Position numbers and translations under genes: made by a program
Source of the DNA: Pandoraea pulmonicola
GTDB lineage: Bacteria > Pseudomonadota > Gammaproteobacteria > Burkholderiales > Burkholderiaceae
Assembly: GCF_000815105.2 (NCBI RefSeq)
Contig: NZ_CP010310.2
Location: 2,170,001-2,234,000, forward strand
Length of the DNA stretch: 64,000 nt
Reading direction: 5' to 3'
Shown here: in pieces, positions 25,346 to 39,026 of the stretch
How the letters are laid out: the number at the start of each line of letters is the position of its first letter
Numbering within the stretch: position 1 is the stretch's first letter
Notes under the pieces: model-generated
The model's database searches: none
What the model was told of the DNA's origin: nothing
What the model saw: the letters and a program-made list of their open reading frames with translations, nothing else

Positions 25346-26634
25346 CGTCGCTGCATAACCGTCACATCAAGCCGCTGATCCTCGCCGACCTCGATGGCGA
25401 TAACTGGCACCTCGAAGATTACGTCAAACGTGGTGGCTATCAGCAACTCGCCCGTATCCTGAAGGAAGGCATCACGCCGGAGCAGGTCATTGCCGACGTC
25501 AAGGCGTCGGGCCTGCGTGGCCGCGGAGGTGCGGGCTTCCCGACCGGTCTGAAGTGGAGCTTCATGCCGCGCGCGTTCCCGGGGCAGAAGTACCTCGTGT
25601 GCAACTCGGACGAGGGCGAGCCCGGCACATTCAAGGATCGCGACATCCTTCGCTACAATCCGCACGCGCTGATCGAAGGCATGGCCATCGGCGGTTACGC
25701 CATGGGCATCACCGTCGGCTACAACTACATCCACGGCGAAATCTACGAAGTGTACGAACGCTTCGAAGAGGCCCTGGAAGAGGCGCGCGCCGCCGGCTAT
25801 CTGGGCGACAACATTCTCGGCACGGACTTCTCGTTCCAGCTGCACGCCCACCATGGCTATGGCGCGTACATCTGCGGCGAGGAAACGGCGCTGCTCGAGT
25901 CGCTCGAAGGCAAGAAGGGGCAGCCGCGCTTCAAGCCGCCGTTCCCGGCGAGCTTCGGTCTGTACGGCAAGCCGACGACCATCAACAACACCGAGACGTT
26001 CGCTGCCGTCCCGTTCCTGCTCGCGGCCGGTCCGCAGCAGTACCTCGAGATGGGCAAGCCGAACAACGGCGGCACCAAGATCTTCTCGGTGTCGGGCGAC
26101 GTCGAGTTGCCGGGCAACTACGAAGTGCCGCTGGGCACGCCGTTCCCGGAACTGCTCGAGCTCGCCGGCGGCATGCGTGGCGGCAAGAAGCTCAAGGCCG
26201 TGATTCCGGGCGGCTCGTCGGCGCCGGTCGTGCCGGCCGGGCTGATGATGGAAACCACCATGGACTACGACAGCATCGCCAAGGCCGGCTCGATGCTGGG
26301 TTCGGGCGCCGTGATCGTGATGGACGAGACGCGCTGCATGGTGCGCTCGCTGCTGCGCCTGTCGTACTTCTACTACGAGGAATCGTGCGGTCAGTGCACG
26401 CCGTGCCGCGAAGGCACGGGCTGGCTGTGGCGCGTGGTCAACCGTATCGAGCACGGCCAGGGCCGCCAGGAAGATCTGGACCTGCTCAACTCGGTGGCCG
26501 AGAACATCATGGGCCGTACCATTTGCGCGCTGGGCGACGCCGCAGCGATGCCGGTGCGCGGCATGCTCAAACACTTCTGGGACGAGTTCGCCTACCACGT
26601 CGAGCACAAGCATTGCTTGGTCGGCGCTCACTAA
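25342..26634 (+). CDS. nuoF: NADH-quinone oxidoreductase subunit F
   Basis: A 430-residue 51-kDa-type subunit where NADH is oxidised. [16 protein letters not shown] (near residue 60) is the NADH/FMN glycine-rich loop, and [13 protein letters not shown] follows. The [4Fe-4S] cluster N3 ligands lie in [12 protein letters not shown] with a fourth Cys in [10 protein letters not shown] at 25342 overlaps the nuoE stop; upstream frame extension is not part of the family. nuoG follows after 29 nt. Confidence 0.97.
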   Translation: MTSLHNRHIKPLILADLDGDNWHLEDYVKRGGYQQLARILKEGITPEQVIADVKASGLRGRGGAGFPTGLKWSFMPRAFPGQKYLVCNSDEGEPGTFKDRDILRYNPHALIEGMAIGGYAMGITVGYNYIHGEIYEVYERFEEALEEARAAGYLGDNILGTDFSFQLHAHHGYGAYICGEETALLESLEGKKGQPRFKPPFPASFGLYGKPTTINNTETFAAVPFLLAAGPQQYLEMGKPNNGGTKIFSVSGDVELPGNYEVPLGTPFPELLELAGGMRGGKKLKAVIPGGSSAPVVPAGLMMETTMDYDSIAKAGSMLGSGAVIVMDETRCMVRSLLRLSYFYYEESCGQCTPCREGTGWLWRVVNRIEHGQGRQEDLDLLNSVAENIMGRTICALGDAAAMPVRGMLKHFWDEFAYHVEHKHCLVGAH

Positions 26635-26663
26635 TCCCTTTTGACGCTTGGCATTGAACCGCT

Positions 26664-28976
26664 ATGGTTGAAATCGAAATTGACGGCCAAAAGGTCGAGG
26701 TGCCCGAAGGCAGCATGGTGATCCAGGCTGCCAAGAAGAACGGCACCTACATTCCCCACTTCTGTTACCACAAGAAGCTGTCCATCGCGGCGAACTGCCG
26801 CATGTGCCTGGTCGAGGTCGAGAAGGCCCCGAAGGCCGTGCCGGCATGCGCCACGCCCGTGGCCAACGGCATGGTCGTGCGCACGAACTCCGAGAAGGCT
26901 GTGAAGGCGCAGCAATCGGTGATGGAGTTCCTGCTGATCAACCACCCGCTCGACTGCCCGATCTGCGATCAGGGGGGGGAGTGCCAACTGCAGGATCTGG
27001 CCGTCGGTTACGGCAAGTCGGCATCGCGCTATCAGGAAGAGAAGCGCGTGGTGTTCCACAAGAACGTGGGCCCGCTCATCTCGATGGAAGAGATGTCGCG
27101 CTGCATTCACTGCACCCGCTGCGTGCGCTTCGGTCAGGAAGTGGCCGGCGTCATGGAATTCGGCATGCTGGGGCGTGGCGAGCACTCGGAAATCACGTCG
27201 TTCGTCGGCAAGACGGTCGACTCCGAACTCTCGGGCAACATGATCGACCTGTGCCCGGTCGGTGCACTCACGTCGAAGCCGTTCCGTTACAGCGCCCGTA
27301 CGTGGGAGCTGTCGCGCCGCAAGTCGGTGAGCCCTCACGACGGCGTGGGCGCGAACCTCGTGGTGCAAGTGAAGAACAACAAGGTCATGCGCGTCGTGCC
27401 GCTCGAGAACGAAGCGGTCAACGAATGCTGGATCTCGGACAAGGACCGTTTCTCGTACGAAGGTCTGAACAGCGACGAGCGCCTCACCAAGCCGATGCTC
27501 AAGCAGGGCGGCGAATGGCATGAAGTCGACTGGCAGACGGCCCTCGAGTACATCGGTCATGGCCTGACGGACATCATCCGCGATCACGGCGCCGACGCCG
27601 TCGCCGCACTGGCGTCGCCGCACGCCACCGTCGAAGAACTGCACCTGCTGCAGAAGTTCGTGCGCGCGCTCGGCAGCGACAACGTCGACTTCCGTCTGCG
27701 TCAGACGGACGTGTCGGGCGGCACGCAAGGCGCGCCGTGGCTCGGCATGCCGATCGCCGAACTCGATACGCTGCAAGGCGCGCTGGTCGTCGGCTCGTTC
27801 CTGCGCAAGGATCATCCGCTGTTCGCCTCGCGTCTGCGCTCGGCCGTGAAGGCCGGCGCTCAGCTCAACGTGCTGCACGGCGCGGACGACGATCTGCTGG
27901 TGAAGCTCGCCAACAAGATCATCGCGGCGCCGAGCGCCTGGGTGAGCGAGCTGGCCGGCATCGCCGTGGCTGCGGCCGCAGTGAAGGGCGTTGCCGCTCC
28001 GGCGGAACTCGCTGGCGTGAATGCCAGCGATGCGGCCAAGGCCATCGCGGCCTCGCTCGCGAGCGGCGAGCGTCGCGCCATCCTGCTGGGCAACGCCGTG
28101 GTGCAGCACCCGCAGTTCGCGCAACTGCACGCCATCGCGCAAGTGATCGCCGACATCACCGGCGCCAAGCTGGGTTTCCTCACCGAAGGCGCCAACACCG
28201 TCGGCGGCCATGCCGTGAAGGCCACCAACGCGAAGGGCGCCGCCGCACTGTTCGCGCAACCGCGTCAGGCCTACCTGCTGCTCAACACCGAGCCGGAATA
28301 CGATTCGGCCGATGCGAAGCAAGCCCTCACGGCGCTGAACGCCGCGAAGATGGTCGTCTCGCTCTCGCCGTTCAAGCACGGCCTCGAGTACGCCGACGTG
28401 CTGCTGCCGATCGCGCCGTTTACCGAAACGGCCGGTACGTTCGTCAACGCCGAAGGCCTGCCGCAACACTTCAACGGTGTGGTGCGTGCGCTGGGCGAAA
28501 CGCGTCCGGGCTGGAAGGTGCTGCGCGTGCTGGGCAACCTGCTCAAGCTGCAGGGCTTCGAACAGGACACGGCCGAGCAGGTGCGCGACGAAGCGCTCGC
28601 CGGTTTCTCGGCCGCATCGCTCGACAACCGCGCCAAGGCCGCGCTGACGGCCCCGAAGGCCGCAGGGCAGGGGCTGGAGCGTCTGGCCGATGTGCCGATC
28701 TATGCCGCCGACTCGCTGGTGCGCCGTGCGCCGTCGCTGCAACTGACCAACGATGCCAAGGCCGCGCTGCGCGCCACGCTGCCGGCCGCGCTGTTCGACA
28801 GCCTGGGCCTGGCCGCCGGCGACGCCGTGCGCGTGCGCCAGGGCGATGCCGTGGTCACGCTGCCGGCCGTGCGCTCGGAAACGCTGCCAGCCAATGTGGT
28901 GCGCGTACCGGCGGCCACGCCGGCATCCGCCGCGCTTGGCGCGATGTTCGGTGAAATTTCGGTGGAGAAGGCGTAA
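26664..28976 (+). CDS. nuoG: NADH-quinone oxidoreductase subunit G
   Basis: A 770-residue 75-kDa-type subunit. The N-terminal part holds a ferredoxin-like [2Fe-2S] domain (CRMCLVEVEKAP with a later Cys in PACATPV), then the His-Cys motif HPLDCPICDQGGECQLQD and the [4Fe-4S] motif RCIHCTRCVRF with GNMIDLCPVGAL. The remainder is a molybdopterin-oxidoreductase-like domain without molybdenum, and its last third is Ala-rich. It relays electrons from NuoF toward NuoI. Its TAA directly abuts the nuoH ATG. Confidence 0.96.
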   Translation: MVEIEIDGQKVEVPEGSMVIQAAKKNGTYIPHFCYHKKLSIAANCRMCLVEVEKAPKAVPACATPVANGMVVRTNSEKAVKAQQSVMEFLLINHPLDCPICDQGGECQLQDLAVGYGKSASRYQEEKRVVFHKNVGPLISMEEMSRCIHCTRCVRFGQEVAGVMEFGMLGRGEHSEITSFVGKTVDSELSGNMIDLCPVGALTSKPFRYSARTWELSRRKSVSPHDGVGANLVVQVKNNKVMRVVPLENEAVNECWISDKDRFSYEGLNSDERLTKPMLKQGGEWHEVDWQTALEYIGHGLTDIIRDHGADAVAALASPHATVEELHLLQKFVRALGSDNVDFRLRQTDVSGGTQGAPWLGMPIAELDTLQGALVVGSFLRKDHPLFASRLRSAVKAGAQLNVLHGADDDLLVKLANKIIAAPSAWVSELAGIAVAAAAVKGVAAPAELAGVNASDAAKAIAASLASGERRAILLGNAVVQHPQFAQLHAIAQVIADITGAKLGFLTEGANTVGGHAVKATNAKGAAALFAQPRQAYLLLNTEPEYDSADAKQALTALNAAKMVVSLSPFKHGLEYADVLLPIAPFTETAGTFVNAEGLPQHFNGVVRALGETRPGWKVLRVLGNLLKLQGFEQDTAEQVRDEALAGFSAASLDNRAKAALTAPKAAGQGLERLADVPIYAADSLVRRAPSLQLTNDAKAALRATLPAALFDSLGLAAGDAVRVRQGDAVVTLPAVRSETLPANVVRVPAATPASAALGAMFGEISVEKA

Positions 28977-30041
28977 ATGAGCCTGAACGAAGTCATCAAT
29001 CAATACGGCACGCAACTGCTGGGCGTGGCCTGGCCGACGGTGTGGGCGCTCGTGCGCATTCTTGTCGTGGCCGTGATTCTGCTGCTGTGCGTGGCGTATC
29101 TGATTCTGTGGGAGCGCAAGCTCATCGGCTGGATGCACGTGCGTCTCGGTCCGAACCGCGTGGGTCCGGCGGGTCTGCTCCAGCCGATCGCCGACGTGCT
29201 CAAGCTTCTGCTCAAGGAAGTCATTACGCCGACGCAGGTCAGCAAGGGCATTTACGCCATCGCTCCGGTGATGGCCGTGCTGCCGGCCTTCGCCATCTGG
29301 GCGGTGATCCCGTTCCAGCCGGGCGCGGTGCTCGCCGACGTGAACGCCGGTCTGCTGTATGCCATCGCGATTTCGTCGATCGGCGTGTACGGCGTGATTC
29401 TGGCCGGTTGGGCGTCGAACTCGAAGTACGCTTTCCTCGGCGCCATGCGCGCGTCGGCCCAGATGATTTCGTATGAAATCGCCATGGGCTTCGCGCTCGT
29501 GACCGTGCTGATGACGGCCGGCTCGCTGAACCTGTCGGATATCGTGCGCTCGCAGGAGGCCGGCATGTTCGCCGGCATGGGCCTGAACCTGCTGTCGTGG
29601 AACTGGCTGCCGCTGCTGCCGATGTTCGTCGTCTACTTCGTGTCGGGCATTGCGGAAACGAACCGCCACCCGTTCGACGTGGTGGAAGGCGAATCGGAAA
29701 TCGTGGCCGGTCACATGATCGAGTATTCGGGGATGGGCTTCGCGCTCTTCTTCCTGGCCGAGTACATCAACATGATCATCATCTCGGCGCTGGCCTCGGT
29801 GCTGTTCCTGGGTGGCTGGAGTGCGCCGTTCGGCTTCCTGTCGTTCATCCCGGGCGTGTTCTGGCTCGCGTTCAAGGTGTTCCTGCTGCTGTCGGTGTTC
29901 ATCTGGGTGCGTGCGACGTTCCCGCGCTACCGCTACGACCAGATCATGCGTCTGGGCTGGAAGGTGTTCCTGCCGCTGACGATCGTCTGGGTGATCGTGG
30001 TGGGTGTCTGGATCATGTCCCCCTGGAACATCTGGGGCTGA
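28977..30041 (+). CDS. nuoH: NADH-quinone oxidoreductase subunit H
   Basis: A 354-residue membrane subunit with about eight to nine transmembrane helices, forming the entry of the quinone channel and linking electron transfer to proton pumping. The family motifs [19 protein letters not shown] and [19 protein letters not shown] are intact, including the acidic loop implicated in coupling. It begins on the base after the nuoG stop, so translational coupling is likely. nuoI follows after 23 nt. Confidence 0.97.
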   Translation: MSLNEVINQYGTQLLGVAWPTVWALVRILVVAVILLLCVAYLILWERKLIGWMHVRLGPNRVGPAGLLQPIADVLKLLLKEVITPTQVSKGIYAIAPVMAVLPAFAIWAVIPFQPGAVLADVNAGLLYAIAISSIGVYGVILAGWASNSKYAFLGAMRASAQMISYEIAMGFALVTVLMTAGSLNLSDIVRSQEAGMFAGMGLNLLSWNWLPLLPMFVVYFVSGIAETNRHPFDVVEGESEIVAGHMIEYSGMGFALFFLAEYINMIIISALASVLFLGGWSAPFGFLSFIPGVFWLAFKVFLLLSVFIWVRATFPRYRYDQIMRLGWKVFLPLTIVWVIVVGVWIMSPWNIWG

Positions 30042-30064
30042 GGCGAACGGAGTAGAGGAATCCC

Positions 30065-30556
30065 ATGGTAAGGGCAATCAAAGACTTTTTCGGCAGTTTC
30101 CTGTTGTTGGAACTGCTCAAGGGCATGGCGCTCACGGGGCGCTACACGTTCGCGCGCAAGGTGACGGTGCAGTTCCCGGAAGAGAAGACGCCGCTGTCGC
30201 CGCGTTTTCGCGGACTGCACGCACTGCGTCGCTATCCGAACGGTGAGGAGCGCTGCATCGCGTGCAAGCTGTGCGAAGCCGTGTGCCCGGCAATGGCCAT
30301 CACGATCGAATCGGACGTGCGTGAGGACAATACGCGCCGCACCACGCGTTACGACATCGATCTGACCAAGTGCATTTTCTGCGGCTTCTGTGAAGAAAGC
30401 TGCCCGGTGGACTCGATCGTCGAGACGCACATTCTCGAGTATCACGGCGAGAAGCGTGGCGATCTGTACTTCACCAAGGAGATGTTGCTCGCGGTGGGCG
30501 ATCGTTACGAAAACGAAATCGCGGCGGCCAAGGCGGCCGATGCGCCGTACCGTTAA
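30065..30556 (+). CDS. nuoI: NADH-quinone oxidoreductase subunit I
   Basis: A 163-residue ferredoxin-like subunit with two [4Fe-4S] clusters (N6a, N6b). The ligand motifs are [12 protein letters not shown] and [12 protein letters not shown], each followed by a distal Cys-Pro pair. An amphipathic N-terminal helix ([17 protein letters not shown]) lies on the membrane. It hands electrons to cluster N2 in NuoB. nuoJ follows after 80 nt. Confidence 0.97.
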   Translation: MVRAIKDFFGSFLLLELLKGMALTGRYTFARKVTVQFPEEKTPLSPRFRGLHALRRYPNGEERCIACKLCEAVCPAMAITIESDVREDNTRRTTRYDIDLTKCIFCGFCEESCPVDSIVETHILEYHGEKRGDLYFTKEMLLAVGDRYENEIAAAKAADAPYR

Positions 30557-30636
30557 GCAGGGCAGGGCGCAGCCCATCGACGACTGCACCCGGTACGGCA
30601 ATTGACGTTGGCTAATTCTCGCGACACCCGGTGATT

Positions 30637-31272
30637 ATGGAATTCACAACCTTTCTTTTCTACGTGTTTGCGCTGATCCTCGTGGTCTCCGGCCTGAAGG
30701 TCGTGACCTCGCGCAACCCCGTACAGTCGGCACTGTTCCTGGTGCTGGCCTTCTTCAACGCCGCGGCGATCTGGATGCTGCTCGAGGCCGAGTTCCTCGC
30801 CATCATGCTGGTGCTCGTCTACGTCGGCGCGGTGATGGTGCTGTTCCTGTTCGTGGTGATGATGATCGACATCAACCTCGACGAACTGCGGCGCGGTTTC
30901 GGCAAGTTCATTCCGCTGGCGAGTGCCGTCGGCGCGATCATGATCGTCGAGGCGGCGCTGGTGCTCATGCGCGGCTACGGTGCCACGCGCTCGCCGGTCA
31001 AGGCCGTGTCGGCCCCGGACGTGCCGAACACCAAGGCGCTCGGTATCGCGCTGTACACCGACTATATCTTTGCCTTCGAAGTGGCAGGTCTGATCCTGCT
31101 GGTCGCCGTCGTGGCCGCCATTGCGCTCACGATGCGTACCCGTAAGGATCACAAACAGACCGACCCGAACAAGCAGGTGCGCGTGAAGAAGCGCGACCGC
31201 GTGCGTCTGGTGTCGATGCCCGCCGAAGCCCGGCAGCAGTCCACCGGCACCGATGCGCCGGCGGCGGAATAA
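30637..31272 (+). CDS. nuoJ: NADH-quinone oxidoreductase subunit J
   Basis: A 211-residue membrane subunit with five transmembrane helices. The conserved third helix LAIMLVLVYVGAVMVLFLF contains the pi-bulge region important for proton coupling. ATG at 30637 gives the usual MEFTTFLFY start; a GTG two codons earlier is also possible. The C-terminal tail is hydrophilic and basic. nuoK follows 9 nt later. Confidence 0.94.
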   Translation: MEFTTFLFYVFALILVVSGLKVVTSRNPVQSALFLVLAFFNAAAIWMLLEAEFLAIMLVLVYVGAVMVLFLFVVMMIDINLDELRRGFGKFIPLASAVGAIMIVEAALVLMRGYGATRSPVKAVSAPDVPNTKALGIALYTDYIFAFEVAGLILLVAVVAAIALTMRTRKDHKQTDPNKQVRVKKRDRVRLVSMPAEARQQSTGTDAPAAE

Positions 31273-31281
31273 GGAGACAGC

Positions 31282-31593
31282 ATGATCTCGTTGTCGCTAG
31301 CGCATTATCTGGTGTTGGGCGCGATCCTGTTCGCGATCAGCATTACCGGTATCTTCCTCAACCGCAGAAATGTGATTGTGCTGCTCATGGCCATCGAGCT
31401 GATGTTGCTCGCGGTCAATCTGAACTTCGTCGCGTTCTCGCATTACCTGGGTGACATTGCCGGCCAGGTATTCGTGTTCTTCATTCTTACGGTGGCCGCC
31501 GCGGAAGCCGCGATCGGTCTGGCCATTCTGGTCACCCTGTTCCGTAAGCTCGAAACGGTCAACGTCGAAGATCTCGACCGCCTCAAGGGTTAA
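31282..31593 (+). CDS. nuoK: NADH-quinone oxidoreductase subunit K
   Basis: A 103-residue membrane subunit with three transmembrane helices. The two buried glutamates of the proton path are present, in [16 protein letters not shown] and [24 protein letters not shown] provides a good ribosome-binding site. Size and motifs are standard. nuoL follows after 17 nt. Confidence 0.96.
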   Translation: MISLSLAHYLVLGAILFAISITGIFLNRRNVIVLLMAIELMLLAVNLNFVAFSHYLGDIAGQVFVFFILTVAAAEAAIGLAILVTLFRKLETVNVEDLDRLKG

Positions 31594-31610
31594 CAAAAGC
31601 GAACGCTGTT

Positions 31611-33662
<2,052 letters not shown>

Positions 33663-33680
33663 CAGGGGGAGCCAATAATA

Positions 33681-35162
<1,482 letters not shown>

Positions 35163-35182
35163 TCGGGGAGGAAATCTAGATC

Positions 35183-36652
35183 ATGCAAAACATTAATCTG
35201 CTGCCTGCGTTGCCGGAGGCCATCCTGCTGCTCATGATCCTCGTGATCATGATGTGCGACGCGTTCCTCGGCCAGACGCGCAAGCTGAACTACGTGCTGG
35301 CACTCATCACCAGCGCCGTCGTGTCGGTGCTGTGGGCCTGCAACGCCGGCGATCCGACTTCGCACTACCTGTTCGGCAACGTGTTCGTGGCCGATCCGAT
35401 GTCGAACCTGCTCAAGGCTTTCGGCGGTCTGGCGACGTTCGTCACGTTCGTCTACGGTCAGAAGTACCTGGAAGCGCGCGGCCTCGCCCGTGGCGACTTC
35501 TACATCCTCACGCTGTTCTCGCTGCTCGGCCTGTCGGTGATGATCTCCGGCAACAACTTCCTGACGCTGTACCTGGGTCTGGAACTGATGTCGCTGTCGC
35601 TGTATGCGCTCGCCGCCGTGTGGCGCGATTCGACGAACGCGACCGAGTCGGCCATGAAGTACTACGTGCTGGGTGCACTGGCTTCGGGCTTCCTGCTGTA
35701 CGGCATGTCGATGATGTACGGCGCGACCGGCTCGCTCGAACTGGCCAAGGTCTTCGAGGTGATCGCCTCGGGCGCCGTGAACAAGATCGTGCTGGTGTTC
35801 GGCGTGGTGTTCGTCGTCGCTGGTCTGGCGTTCAAGCTCGGCGCCGCACCGTTCCACATGTGGGTGCCCGACGTCTACCAGGGTGCGCCGACCCCGGTCA
35901 CGCTGCTCATTGGCGGCGCGCCGAAGCTGGGCGCCTTCGCGCTGCTGCTGCGTTTGCTCGTCGAAGGCATGCTGCCGCTGGCGATCGACTGGCAGCAGAT
36001 GCTGATCATCCTGGCGGTGCTCTCGCTGGTGGTCGGTAACCTGACGGCCATCGTGCAGACCAACGTCAAGCGCCTGCTGGCCTATTCGACGATCTCGCAC
36101 ATGGGCTTCGTGCTGTTGGGCATGCTCTCGGGCGTGGTGGGCGGCAAGATCGACGGCATCGCCGACGCCTACGGTTCGTCGCTGTTCTACAGCGTGATCT
36201 ACCTGCTCACGACGCTCGGCACCTTCGGTATCGTGCTGCTGCTCTCGCGCAAGGGCTTCGAGGCCGAGAACCTGTCGGATCTGAAGGGCCTGAACCAGCG
36301 CAGCCCGTGGTTCGCCTTCGTCATGCTGATGCTGATGTTCTCGCTGGCCGGCATTCCGCCGCTGGCAGGCTTCTACGCCAAGCTGGCCGTGCTGCAGGCG
36401 GTGGTGAACGCCGGCATGGTGTGGCTGGCCGTGGTGGCGGTGGTCGCTTCGCTGATCGGCGCGTTCTACTACCTGCGTGTCGTCAAGCTGATGTACTTCG
36501 ACAAGCCGGAAGACACCCATGGGCTGGAAGGCAGCGGCACGATGCGCTTCGTGTTGTCGCTCAACGGCCTGGTGCTGCTGTACCTGGGCCTGATGCCCGG
36601 CTCGCTGATGGACTGGTGCCTGCGCACCATCAAGCTGACGCTGGCCAGCTGA
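35183..36652 (+). CDS. nuoN: NADH-quinone oxidoreductase subunit N
   Basis: A 489-residue antiporter-like subunit with 14 predicted transmembrane helices. [17 protein letters not shown] has the conserved glutamate, and [24 protein letters not shown] is the core lysine-bearing motif. It is the last core gene of the operon. DUF2818 begins 112 nt downstream, with no terminator between, so the message probably continues. Confidence 0.97.
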   Translation: MQNINLLPALPEAILLLMILVIMMCDAFLGQTRKLNYVLALITSAVVSVLWACNAGDPTSHYLFGNVFVADPMSNLLKAFGGLATFVTFVYGQKYLEARGLARGDFYILTLFSLLGLSVMISGNNFLTLYLGLELMSLSLYALAAVWRDSTNATESAMKYYVLGALASGFLLYGMSMMYGATGSLELAKVFEVIASGAVNKIVLVFGVVFVVAGLAFKLGAAPFHMWVPDVYQGAPTPVTLLIGGAPKLGAFALLLRLLVEGMLPLAIDWQQMLIILAVLSLVVGNLTAIVQTNVKRLLAYSTISHMGFVLLGMLSGVVGGKIDGIADAYGSSLFYSVIYLLTTLGTFGIVLLLSRKGFEAENLSDLKGLNQRSPWFAFVMLMLMFSLAGIPPLAGFYAKLAVLQAVVNAGMVWLAVVAVVASLIGAFYYLRVVKLMYFDKPEDTHGLEGSGTMRFVLSLNGLVLLYLGLMPGSLMDWCLRTIKLTLAS

Positions 36653-36764
36653 GCGACGCAACAAACGAGTGAGCACGGGCAGGCCATGAACCCTATGGCC
36701 CGCCCGGCCCCGGAACGCAACAGGCGGTCGACGAACCGCCGACGAACGGCAGGAGAGCGCAACG

Positions 36765-37082
36765 ATGAGCATGTCCGCGGGCGGTATGCTGGTGATTTTG
36801 CTGGCCGTGCTGGGTGCGAACCTGCCGTTCGTGAACCAGCGTCTCTTTGGCGTGGTGCTGCTCAAGCGGGCGGTCAAGCCGTTGTGGCTGCGCCTGATCG
36901 AGATGCTGGCGGCGTATTTCGTCGTCGGGGCGCTCGGTTACCTGGTCGAGTCGGGCATCGGCAACGTGTTCCCGCAAGGCTGGGAGTTTTACGCCATCAC
37001 CGCGAGCCTGTTCGTGGTGTTCGCATTTCCGGGCTTCGTCTACCGGTATTTGTGGCGTCATCGACCGGCGGCTACCGCCTGA
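36765..37082 (+). CDS. DUF2818 family small membrane protein
   Basis: A 105-residue protein with about three hydrophobic segments (residues 6-22, 44-62 and 76-95). The FVNQRLFG and GNVFPQGWEFYAIT stretches match DUF2818, which in betaproteobacteria is typically found directly after nuoN. The position and the terminator just downstream suggest it is the last gene of the nuo transcript and perhaps a complex I assembly or accessory factor, but this is inferred from context only. Confidence 0.85.
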   Translation: MSMSAGGMLVILLAVLGANLPFVNQRLFGVVLLKRAVKPLWLRLIEMLAAYFVVGALGYLVESGIGNVFPQGWEFYAITASLFVVFAFPGFVYRYLWRHRPAATA

Positions 37083-37100
37083 GATGCCCGCTTCACGAGA

Positions 37101-37130
37101 CGCCGCCCCATCGGGCGGCGTTTTGTTTTT
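37101..37130 (+). terminator. Rho-independent terminator of the nuo operon
   Basis: CGCCGCCC (37101-37108) pairs perfectly with GGGCGGCG (37113-37120) around a 4-nt loop and is followed by TTTTGTTTTT. It lies 19 nt after the DUF2818 stop and closes the transcript. Confidence 0.93.
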
Positions 37131-37161
37131 GGCTTCGCCAATCTTCAGCCCCGGAGGGCTT

Positions 37162-37755
37162 ATGACCGAACGTCAACTCGACGATCAGCATTTGATCGAG
37201 ACGCCTTTGGCGAGCGAAACCGTCTATGACGGTGCATTCCTGACCATCAAGCGCGACAGCGTGCGCCTGCCCGACGGCAAGACGGCCACGCGCGAGTACA
37301 CCACCCACCCGGGGGCCGTCATGGTGATCCCGTTGTTCGAGGACGGGCAGGTGCTCATGGAGCGCCAGTATCGCTACCCGCTCAAGCGCGTGATGACGGA
37401 GCTGCCGGCGGGCAAGCTCGACGAGGCCGAAGGCGGTCTCGCATGCGGTCAGCGCGAATTGCTCGAAGAGACCGGCTATCGCGCCGAGCGTTGGGACTAC
37501 CTCACGCGCATCCACCCGGTGATTTCCTACTCGACCGAGTTCATCGACATCTGGCTCGCACGCGAACTGACGCACGGCGAGCAGCGGCTCGACGAAGGCG
37601 AGTTTCTCGACGTATTCAAGATGCCCGCGACCGAATTGCTGCAGTGGGTGCGCGACGGCCGTGTCACGGACGTGAAAACGATTATCGGCGCGTTTTGGCT
37701 GGAGAAGATATTATCGGGAGTCTGGCAGCCGAACGAGCGTTCGCCGCTGCGCTGA
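37162..37755 (+). CDS. NUDIX hydrolase, ADP-ribose pyrophosphatase type
   Basis: A 197-residue NUDIX enzyme. The box begins at the glycine of LPAGKLDEAE and continues through RELLEETGY, fitting G-x5-E-x7-REUXEEXGU. VMVIPLFEDGQVLMERQYRYP before it and ELPAGKLD are features of the ADP-ribose/nucleoside-diphosphate-sugar group. It probably hydrolyses ADP-ribose to AMP and ribose 5-phosphate. ATG at 37162 follows GGAGGG, and the nuo terminator separates it from the upstream operon. Confidence 0.88.
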   Translation: MTERQLDDQHLIETPLASETVYDGAFLTIKRDSVRLPDGKTATREYTTHPGAVMVIPLFEDGQVLMERQYRYPLKRVMTELPAGKLDEAEGGLACGQRELLEETGYRAERWDYLTRIHPVISYSTEFIDIWLARELTHGEQRLDEGEFLDVFKMPATELLQWVRDGRVTDVKTIIGAFWLEKILSGVWQPNERSPLR

Positions 37756-37823
37756 TCCCGATCTCTGATCTGTTTTCCATCGCGCGTCTCGCTGCGGCGG
37801 GGCCGGGACACATTCATCGCGTC

Positions 37824-38318
37824 ATGAAGGTATTTGATTTGCGCTGTGCGAAAGAGCACACCTTCGAGGGCTGGTTCGGCTCGGAGGACGATTACCTGTC
37901 GCAACAGGCTCGAGGCCTGGTGAGCTGCCCTGTGTGCGGCGAGACGGAGATCGTGCGCATGCCGTCGGCGCCGCGCCTGAATCTGTCGGGCGGCACGGCG
38001 CTCGGCGGCGATGCTCGCGCGAGAGGCGAGGCGGGCGGCGCCGGTGCTGCTGCGCGTCCGCCCGTGCCGCCGGAAGTCGCCGAAGCGCATCGCGAGCTGC
38101 AATCGCTCTGGATGAAGGCGGTGCGTCACGTGATGGCCAACACGGAGGACGTCGGCGAGAAATTTGCCGAGGAAGCGCGCAAGATCCACTACAACGAGGC
38201 GCCGGAGCGCAATATCCGCGGCACGACCTCGCGCGAGGAGGCCGAAGCGCTGGCCGAGGAAGGCATCGACGTGATGATGCTGCCGCTGCCGGACGCCGCG
38301 AAAGAGACCCTGCAATAG
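37824..38318 (+). CDS. DUF1178 family protein
   Basis: A 164-residue protein with the DUF1178 hallmark start MKVFDLRCAKEHTFEGWFGS and a CxxC pair in VSCPVCGE, which suggests a small zinc knuckle in the N-terminal third. The middle is Gly/Ala/Arg-rich and likely flexible. The conserved C-terminal half (VGEKFAEEARKIHYNEAPERNIRGT) is helical. No function has been assigned to the family. It lies 68 nt after the NUDIX gene and 115 nt before a MaoC-like gene. Confidence 0.88.
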   Translation: MKVFDLRCAKEHTFEGWFGSEDDYLSQQARGLVSCPVCGETEIVRMPSAPRLNLSGGTALGGDARARGEAGGAGAAARPPVPPEVAEAHRELQSLWMKAVRHVMANTEDVGEKFAEEARKIHYNEAPERNIRGTTSREEAEALAEEGIDVMMLPLPDAAKETLQ

Positions 38319-38433
38319 GGCTTGTTGCCTCTCGAGCGCGTTCGTGCTCATGGTTGTGCTCATGCATAATGATTGACGAACGCAGGCCCGGACACGGCGC
38401 CGGGGTGGCGCATTCAACATGCGGGAGATGGAG

Positions 38434-38889
38434 ATGGCAACGCTGGAGTACTACTTCGAGGACTTCGCTGTCGGGGACACGTTCGATCTCGGCGAGTACA
38501 CGTTCAATGCCGACGAGATCGTGCGCTTCGCCCGGCAGTTCGACCCGCAGCCGTTTCACGTGGACGAGGGCGCCGGGCGAGACTCCCATTTCGGCGGTTT
38601 GGTCGCGAGCGGCTGGCATACGTGCAGCATCATGATGCGGCTGAACGTCGACAAGCTCCTCTCGCGCGCCGCGAGCATGGGGTCGCCGGGGGTGGAGCAG
38701 ATCGAATGGCTCAAGCCGGTGCGTCCCGGCGACACGATCACGGTCACGAGCAGCACGCTGGAAGTGCGGGCGTCGAAGAGCCGTCCCGACCGCGGTATCG
38801 TCCGCCAGCTCTGGACCGCCACCAATCAGCATGGCGAGGAAGTGTGCCGCTTTCGTGGCACGGGACTGTATCTGAAGCGTCCGACCTGA
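38434..38889 (+). CDS. MaoC-like (R)-specific hydratase/dehydratase
   Basis: A 151-residue single hot-dog-fold protein. The hydratase signature is recognisable in FARQFDPQPFHVDEGAGRD, with the Asp and His that act as catalytic pair in PhaJ-type enoyl-CoA hydratases, followed by GGLVASGWH. It should hydrate or dehydrate an acyl-CoA or related thioester. Three in-frame ATGs occur at 38419, 38428 and 38434; GGAGATGGAG places the last as the best start. Substrate unknown. It stands near but outside the minus-strand acyl-CoA cluster. Confidence 0.85.
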   Translation: MATLEYYFEDFAVGDTFDLGEYTFNADEIVRFARQFDPQPFHVDEGAGRDSHFGGLVASGWHTCSIMMRLNVDKLLSRAASMGSPGVEQIEWLKPVRPGDTITVTSSTLEVRASKSRPDRGIVRQLWTATNQHGEEVCRFRGTGLYLKRPT

Positions 38890-39026
38890 GTGCCCGACCC
38901 AAACGCCCATGGGCCCTGGGGGCCGATCCGGTCCCCGACGGGGCTTTCAATCAAGTTCTGCAAGTCTGCCGATCCCGCCGACCGGCGTGCCGTCGCGCGG
39001 ATCGGTGCGAGTCGGTCGGTGTCGGA

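Noticed and set aside
26631..30077. An 1148-codon open frame antisense to nuoG and nuoH
   Set aside because: It covers two well-conserved nuo genes on the other strand and reads as His/Arg/Gln-rich low-complexity sequence.
38890..39026. Rho-independent terminator between MaoC-like and YegP-like genes
   Set aside because: There are GC stems (CCCCGACGGGG) but no T-run on either strand, so the evidence is too weak.
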